In this document: in pieces, positions 58,390 to 64,000 of the stretch
How positions within the stretch are numbered: position 1 is the first letter of the stretch
Layout: each line of letters starts with the position of its first letter
Assembly: GCA_015680905.1 (NCBI GenBank)
Contig: CM027378.1
Location: 82,241,501 to 82,305,500, forward strand
Direction of reading: 5' to 3'
DNA: 64,000 nt
From: Coptis chinensis
Lineage: Eukaryota > Streptophyta > Magnoliopsida > Ranunculales > Ranunculaceae
Position numbers and translations under genes: made by a program
Notes under the pieces: model-generated
What the model was told of the DNA's origin: nothing
Seen by the model: only the letters and a program-made list of their open reading frames with translations
Database searches by the model: none

Positions 58390-59623
58390 TTGTTGTTGGC
58401 GGTGTCGTTCATTCTTTGCGGCTCACCTACGTGGCATTCGGCATCCAGTTTGTGCCTCAGATCGCTTTCTGGCAAGAACTCTTTTAATTTGCCTTCCTCC
58501 ACTAGGTCTTGGAGGTAGTGCTTGAGGCTCCAGCAATCATTGGTATCGTGGTGGTGGAGTTTGTGGAAATGACAGTATGGACGCTCTGGTATGGCTATTA
58601 CCTTGTTGATGTTTGGTTTGAAGTATGGCGCTGTGTAGATCTTCTTCAGGATTTGACTTGGAGTCCTGGAGAAGTTGGAGAATTCCCTCTTTGTGTATGA
58701 GGGTTTGCTGGCGTTGGATCTCTTGTTGTTGTTGGTGTTGTTGTTGTTTGAATATTGCTTGCTTTCCTTGGGATCTGGCTCGTTGCTGACTGCAAGGACC
58801 TCTTTGCCTTTGTGCTTGGCCATCCACTCTTCGTACTTGATGTATTTGTCGACTCTGTGATACAGGTCGGCTGAGGTGTCTGGCTTGTTGCGCATGACGG
58901 ACCCTGCTAGGTCGGAGTCGTCTAGGAGGGCATTTGTGAACGCAGATTTTGCAAAACCGTCACTGAGTCCTGACTCCAGCGAGAGTAGGTTCTTCTTAAA
59001 ACGTCCTAGAAAGGCTCGAATCATTTCACCATGAGCTTGCTTGAGCTGGAATATGGAGTCCAGGTCGGCGCGCTTCTTTCTGTTGTGGACAAACTCTGCT
59101 ACGAATGGCTATCAAAGTTGTTGGTTGAATCCAGAGGGAGTGTGTAAAACCAGTCTATTGCTCCGTCCTTTAAACTGGCTGGAAAAAGTTTGCACTTCAG
59201 GTAGTCGTAGTCAGGATGGCTGTATAGTGCTAGGATTTGGCTGAAACGGGCTACGTGCTCGCCTGGGCAGGAGGTACCGTCGTACAAAGGGAACTTTGGT
59301 TGAATGAACTCTGAAGGAGGTTGTTTGTCTCTGATATCTTGGATGAATGGTGATGCTTTGTATGTCTCCAGCATCTTCTGAGCGATCTGGATCGCGCTGG
59401 CTCTTTCGCTTGATTTCTCTAGTTTTTGCGCGAAGTCGTCTAAACGCTGATTGGTGGTGTTGGCTAGGGCTGCAACAGTGTTGTGCTCCCCTGCTTCTGT
59501 GGTGCCATTATTGGTGTTAGAGTTGATATTCTCTCGCATTGTTTGGTTTTCCTGTTGCAAAGTGATGAAGGCTTCTTAGAGTGTCTTCATCTAGTCTGCC
59601 AATGCTTGTAGGTTGGGCTCCAT
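58386..59623 (-). pseudogene. Tat gag
   Basis: The natural start ATG is near 59623, followed by two in-frame TAG/TAA codons before the long frame from 59560. Gag blocks: RLDDFAQKLEKSSERASAIQ, PKFPLYDGTSCPGEHVARFS, FPASLKDGAIDWFYTLP. A stop near 59100 follows, then MIRAFLGRFKKNLLSLESGL and a zinc-knuckle-like HFHKLHHHDTNDCWSLKHYL. It overlaps the next frame by a few bases. Confidence 0.9.
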
Positions 59624-59707
59624 TGTGGTTTTGCTGACCAACTTTGTGAGCTTGAGAGAAGAGTGGTTGCTCTTTTCTTAAGGAAATGAATCGGCAAATG
59701 GCGCCAA

Positions 59708-60138
59708 TGTAGATGTTGGTTATTTTGGGACTACGACCTAATGATCTGTTGGATAGGAAATGGTTGCACTCTTCTTGAGATCAGAGTTGCCTACGTATCA
59801 AGTTTCTCCGGATAAACTTGAATCAAGCCTTACGTAGTTCATCTCTCTCTATTTGTAGATGTGTGTCTGAATCGTTATGGATTGCAGATCCACCTTGTAT
59901 GCTATCTTGATGATTTGCTATTACTCTAATGTTACAAAGTAAATGACTCCTTGATTGTTGCGTTGACTGAGCTCTAGGATTGCGTTAGTTGATATCTTTC
60001 CATGTATGGTTGTAGCTGTTGTTGGTGACGACCTGGGTGTTGGGTCGTTGGTACGTTATGATATTGTGGGACGAGCTGAGGTAAGGCGTCCTGCCTTGTA
60101 GACACGTGCTCTGTTGTGTAGAACAGAGAGTACTTACA
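59708..60138 (-). repeat. 5' LTR of the Tat element
   Basis: 431 bp with the same ends as 48838-49268. The PBS (TTGGCGCCATTTGCC on the minus strand) abuts it at 59707. CAGAT follows at 60139-60143. Confidence 0.95.
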
Positions 60139-60143
60139 CAGAT

Positions 60144-60315
60144 GAAGAAGAGATGATGCAGAGAGACCCAAACCTTAAAGCAAAAGCAAGTGTACGACAA
60201 GCTTGTTGAGTGGAAAGGAAACCCAGACCAGTATCCAACTGTTTGTTTTGAAATTCAGCTCTCTAGTTCAACAATGTACCACCTGGCCTTAAAGCCAATG
60301 TTAATGATTAGCTAA
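60144..60315 (+). pseudogene. Possible exon split from its splice acceptor by the Tat insertion
   Basis: Before insertion the site read TTTTGCAG|AT followed by GAAGAAGAGATGATGCAGAG, so the retrotransposon landed two bases inside a putative exon. The frame reads EEEMMQRDPNLKAKA. After a shift it gives QVYDKLVEWKGNPDQYPTVC and FEIQLSSSTMYHLALKPM, then a stop near 60315. The composition looks coding but the family is not recognised. Confidence 0.35.
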
Positions 60316-61353
60316 AAAAAAAAAAAAAAAACCTAAACTTCTGGGTCATGACTACTCCTAATTGCAATATCAATCTTTAAAAATATAACAATTGGAAAGA
60401 CAACCCTTCTCCTTGTGGCTAGTATCAACTGAGTGCTGTGTTACTAAACACATTTGGAGCTGCCTCTTTAGTTATTTCAGAACACAAATTAGTCTTAATG
60501 GGTTTCACACCTGCAAATGTAAGGGATATACGACACACATCTGGGTAATCCATTATATTGTTTAGCTGGAATGCTGGATGCGCTTGTGCACCTAATGTGT
60601 TTACGTTGTGTGATATGGCTTGTGGTGTGAGTCACTCTCTCTATAACTTAGCTAAAGTAAATTATAACACATAACAACTTAACAATATTTCAATCATGAA
60701 AATGAAAAAGAACGACATACTGAAAAATTGAATATTTCAGTAGGGCCTTATTAGCTTACCTTTGCCGTCCAGCTTCCACTATGTTATGTTATGTTTGAGT
60801 CCACTGATAAATTTGGGTGAGATAAGGCTTTCTGTATAAGCGAACACTTTCCAATGGAGACAATGGGTTTAATTTCCCTGGAATTTGTATTTACATATGA
60901 TAATATAAAATTACACAGTCTTCTTAACCTATTTAAATTTAAATTTTCATATGAAAATTTTTTCATAGGAAAATTTAAATTTATATTCTGTCTGGTGTCA
61001 TCGGAAAATTTCAATCCCAAAAGTGACTATGTAAATTTAAATTTTTATAGCTCCCATGACTATATAAATATAGTTTTGCATATATATGACTATGTAAAAA
61101 TACATTTACATATATTCAGTCAGGTGTCGGAAAATTTTCAATCCCAAAAGTTACTATGTAAATTTAAGTTTTTATAGCTCCAATAACTATGCAAATATAG
61201 TTATATATATATATATATATATGACTATGTAAAAATACATTTACATATAGTCGGGAAATTTTCAATTCCAAAAGGGTAAAAAAAAAAAAAAGATAAAATG
61301 GGAAGAAAAACATACCAGATTTGATCTCTTTTTTTGGAAAAAAGGGAAGTTAT
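60316..61353. repeat. AT-rich stretch with a tandemly repeated 110-130 bp segment
   Basis: From about 60960 to 61270 the segment 'GGAAAATTTCAATCCCAAAAG ... TATAGCTCC ... GACTATGTAAA' is repeated two to three times with drift. Otherwise there are no genes. A (TA)n run sits at 61203-61222. Confidence 0.6.
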
Positions 61354-62971
61354 TTAACAAGACCTAAATAATAGAGAGGTTATGTGATATGGGTCGATGG
61401 GAGGGAGTTTATACTCAAACGAGTTAGAACCAAGGGGCTGAGCCTCATTTCTTGCTTTCCAATGACCAGAGTCAAATATCTTAACATCACGAACCGAGTC
61501 GGTTTCTACATTATAGAAAACAATTTTTTTGGTAGAGCTTACAGAACTTTGTATTAGTATAATCCATGAACCAAAATATCGCCGATATATATCGGTATTT
61601 TGGTACACCGACATCGATAATTCTGATATATATCCACCGAATATAGAATCCTTTTTTTTTCTGATATATATCGGAATTTTCGATATAAAACTTTATATCG
61701 CCAATATAATCGATATATCCGATATTTACGATATATATCGGTTGACTTTTTAACCATTTTTTAATGTAAATCCGATATTTCCAATATATTTCCGATATTT
61801 CTGATATTATATTTCCGATATTTCCGATATTTTAAATAGTTTGGACTGGTCACTAAAAAAATAGATATATCCAATATATCTGATATATATCGGTTTTTGG
61901 GTACACCGATATATTTATCGATATCGATATTTTGGGCCTTGGTATAATCTCTCTACTGTTTGCAACTCCAACTGGTCGCAAATACTCAAGTGACCTACAT
62001 ACTCCAAGTAGTCAAATCTTAAATTGTTTTGTCCAAGAGCCAAACACACCATACTGTTTCATCACCCAAATCTGAAGCTCCACTCCAAATTGAATGCCGA
62101 ACATACAAAGTAATCCATCCAGTTCCACAAGCTCAAGATAAACATCTTTGAAGATCAACTCGGTCGGATGTGGATGTGGTATCTCTTTAAAAACCTCCTC
62201 TTTCAGGTCAAAGGAAAGGATAACTCTTGATTGCGGTAGCGGAATCCTAATTGCACGCCATTGACAAGTGGTGCGGTACAATCTTTAAGACGAGTATGGT
62301 ACTGGTCAAATGGTTCTATAGTCCTCCATGACGGCTCTCTGCTTAAACTGGTTAAAGTGCATACACTGACACAAGAGCGAAATTTGTTATTGTCACTTTT
62401 ATCTCCATAACCAACATATCTTACCACCTTATATTCATTAGTAGCTTGATTTAAACCAAACCCAAAATTGCTACGCTTACTATGACCAAGAGGAATAAAA
62501 AACTCATTGTTACGGATATGAATGCAGTCTCTGGTGAGAGGATTCCAGATATAGGTGCCGCTGAATGAGTCCACTAATGCCATTCCATTACAAATTCCAT
62601 GAACAAAATAGTAGGAACGAGTATCTAGAAAAAATGGCAGTTCAATTTTTTTTGAAATATCGCTGGTTTCTGCCAAGTGAAATTTGTGGATTCCGGGTTC
62701 AGGATATCCTTTTGCTAGAATACTAGTAATGTGGAGTTTGGATTCATTTGACTGATGAGTGAGGTGGAGTTTGGTAAAAAAAAGGGTCATTAGTAAATAA
62801 TTTAAGCCAAGATTTACTGACGCACCTGAATTTACATACATATTTAATGGGTAGAAACGAAAGTAACTCAATTAACAATTCACCTGGAACGCTCTTCTTA
62901 GTAATGCAGCCATCGGAAGAAGAAATCAAGTAGTGGAAACTCGGAACGTCACTTCCACCACCCTCCACCAC
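61354..62971 (-). pseudogene. F-box protein (F-box associated domain type), split by a MITE
   Basis: The F-box reads KKSVPGELLIELLSFLPIKY and VCKFRCVSKSWLKLF (near 62890-62790). A slip in an eight-base homopolymer (62776-62783) shifts the frame. The FBA part continues (YYFVHGICNGMALVDSFSGT, YIWNPLTRD, FGFGLNQATNEYKVVRYVGY). A second shift near 62255 leads to LPQSRVILSFDLKEEVFKEI. A stop near 62011 follows, then the 377-bp MITE at 61565-61941, then KIVFYNVETDSVRDVKIFD and a stop at 61354. F-box proteins choose substrates for SCF ubiquitin ligases. This one is dead. Confidence 0.85.
61565..61941. mobile_element. ATATCG-word MITE with exact 8-bp target duplication
   Basis: GTATAATC flanks both ends (61557-61564 and 61942-61949). 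The terminal inverted repeats are CATGAACCAAAATATCG and CAAGGCCCAAAATATCG (complement of the right end). The body is almost wholly made of GATATATATCG, TCCGATATTT and related words in both orientations. It interrupts an F-box pseudogene. The 8-bp duplication suggests hAT-type mobilisation (inference). Confidence 0.8.
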
Positions 62972-63159
62972 CCTCCTCAGTTAGAGGTAGTTCCATCATT
63001 TAGAATATGAACTACTACTCTCTCTCCCTCCCTCTCCCTCTCTCTTTAGAGTACTAGTTGGTGAGCCGGTGAAAAAAAGTGTGGTCTACCAACTCGGCGA
63101 ATTATTTGCGTATGAAAAGATTCATTTGGTAGTTGGGACTTGGGACACACTGATCCAGC

Positions 63160-63359
63160 CATAGTTCCTGATTCCGAACGAAACTCCGGAATTCCGCCCG
63201 GAATTTCGGTTTTCCAAAAAACCGAAATTTTAAATATAGAGTCGAAATTTCCGAAATTCCGAATGAACTCGAAATTCCGAATATGATAGAGTCGAAATTT
63301 AATAGATTTCGGTTTTTGAATTTATCGGAATTCCGAGAATTCCGAAATCCCGAACTATG
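63160..63359. mobile_element. GGAATTTCGG-word MITE (200 bp) with exact 8-bp target duplication
   Basis: GATCCAGC flanks both ends (63152-63159 and 63360-63367). The ends are CATAGTTCCTGATT and the complement CATAGTTCGGGATT. The interior iterates CCGGAATTTCGG, TCGAAATTTCCG and CCGAAATT words in both orientations. It is non-coding. Confidence 0.8.
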
Positions 63360-63443
63360 GATCCAGCACGAAAATAATCTTATCTTGGCGCGACATGTCA
63401 TCATTGACCCAAGGAAAGTTCTTTGGAGACCATAATTAGGATT

Positions 63444-63620
63444 GGTATATATTAGGGCTGCAGACGGATAGTTTCGGATTCAGATGTGCCTACATCCCAA
63501 TCCGAATCCGACCGGATGTGTAAAATAATGTCCGAATCCGATATCCGAATAATCCGAATCCGACCGGATGTGTAAAATAATGTCCGAATCCGATATCTGA
63601 TCCGATCACTAAACATGGGC
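63444..63620 (+). mobile_element. Left part of a hAT-like element with ATCCGAATCCG words
   Basis: TAGGGCTGCAGACGGATA resembles a hAT terminus (TAGGGCTG type). AATCCGAATCCGACCGGATG words follow, including a direct repeat of about 50 bp (about 63500-63545 and 63553-63598). No complementary right end is found before the window ends, so it is either cut by the window or truncated. Confidence 0.45.
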
Positions 63621-64000
63621 TTTCATGATTTCGTGATGGGCTTTCGTGATTTCATGGACCTTATCACCTGGTACAGTCCAAATCATGTTCTAAATTAACC
63701 TATTAAAAGCTGCGGCAGTACCTTATTCATATTTCATCAAAATCAACCTGTTAAACACTAAATTAACATTAACATAGCAGTTCATCAATTCATGCTTCAT
63801 TAACCTGTTAAACAAACTTCAACAGTTCAACCTCTTAATTAAGAAAATACTTCTAACTTAAGAAAATACCCTCATAACCTATTACAAACATAGAAATATA
63901 TTACAAACTAGAGATCATTTCTATTACATAAACATAAAAATCTGGCCCCTGCCCATACAACACTTTTCGCATCCAAAACAGTTCCAATCAATTAACACAT
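63621..64000. other. Terminal stretch with no recognised gene
   Basis: AT-rich sequence with no coding or repeat structure recognised. It may be the interior of the element starting at 63444. Confidence 0.3.

Larger units (their letters stand above)
48838..60138 (-). mobile_element. Complete Ty3/gypsy retrotransposon, Tat lineage, with antisense ORF
   Basis: Two 431-bp LTRs (48838-49268 and 59708-60138) both start TGTAGATG and end TTACA. CAGAT flanks both sides (48833-48837 and 60139-60143). On the minus strand, after the 5' LTR (59708-60138), come the PBS TTGGCGCCATTTGCC, gag, protease, RT, RNase H, a second archaeal-like RNase H, integrase, an antisense ORF and a polypurine tract (AAAAAAGGGGGCTG, next to 49268). 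The second RNase H before the integrase and the antisense ORF after pol are hallmarks of the Tat lineage (family knowledge). A CACTA-type fragment is nested at 53081 to about 54600. By hand count the LTRs differ at about 24 of 431 sites, mostly transitions. Confidence 0.95.

Overview
This is nuclear DNA from a flowering plant, most likely a eudicot. It is AT-rich and intron-rich, and it holds plant-only gene families (plant mobile domain, KIN-4 kinesin, F-box/FBD, ESV1) among many nested plant transposable elements. No species marker is visible. Only one host gene looks intact: a 15-exon gene on the minus strand (3404-10952) for the biotin-carrying alpha subunit of mitochondrial 3-methylcrotonyl-CoA carboxylase (MCCA, leucine breakdown). 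Nearly everything else is mobile DNA or gene debris carried or cut up by mobile DNA.

Layout. 1-731: edge of a minus-strand LTR retrotransposon (PBS plus one LTR). 2505-3170: a tRNA-derived SINE split by a small inverted-repeat element. 3404-10952: MCCA, with a Copia-type LTR/PBS remnant and a GATACG-type repeat in intron 13. 11251-12920: three fold-back or MITE elements stacked upstream of MCCA. 13039-21092: a possible 8-kb PIF/Harbinger composite with matching ends and TAA flanks. It carries a transposase and a divergent Myb-like ORF1, plus a broken plant-mobile-domain gene and an epsin exon. 21820-22672: a hAT-type element with a perfect 8-bp target duplication. 22719-27270: a segment bounded by a duplicated exon fragment and holding pieces of a KIN-4 kinesin gene and a plastid PDH-E2 gene, introns included. 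27319-28311: a minus-strand Helitron. 28640-29517: F-box/FBD debris. 32567-35652: ESV1 and quinone-oxidoreductase fragments ending at a Helitron 3' terminus. 35653-46352: tandem Helitron units with a second Helitron 3' terminus, interrupted by a 6.3-kb L1-type LINE (36669-42926) with a 14-bp target duplication. 46405-48060: a truncated minus-strand LINE. 48838-60138: a complete Ty3/gypsy Tat-lineage element with two 431-bp LTRs, a CAGAT duplication and an antisense ORF; a CACTA-type fragment with captured exons lies inside it. 61354-62971: an F-box pseudogene split by a MITE. 63160-63359 and 63444 onward: two more small repeats.

Two themes stand out. First, several DNA elements (the PIF/Harbinger composite, the Helitrons, a CACTA fragment) carry pieces of ordinary genes that keep their introns, which points to DNA-level capture rather than reverse transcription. 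Second, at least five small element families are built by iterating a family-specific short word (GATACG; GATATATCG; GGAATTTCGG; GACCCGACCCT; ATCCGAATCCG). Three of the four whose ends could be judged have perfect 8-bp target duplications. All calls come from reading the sequence by eye; no database search was run.
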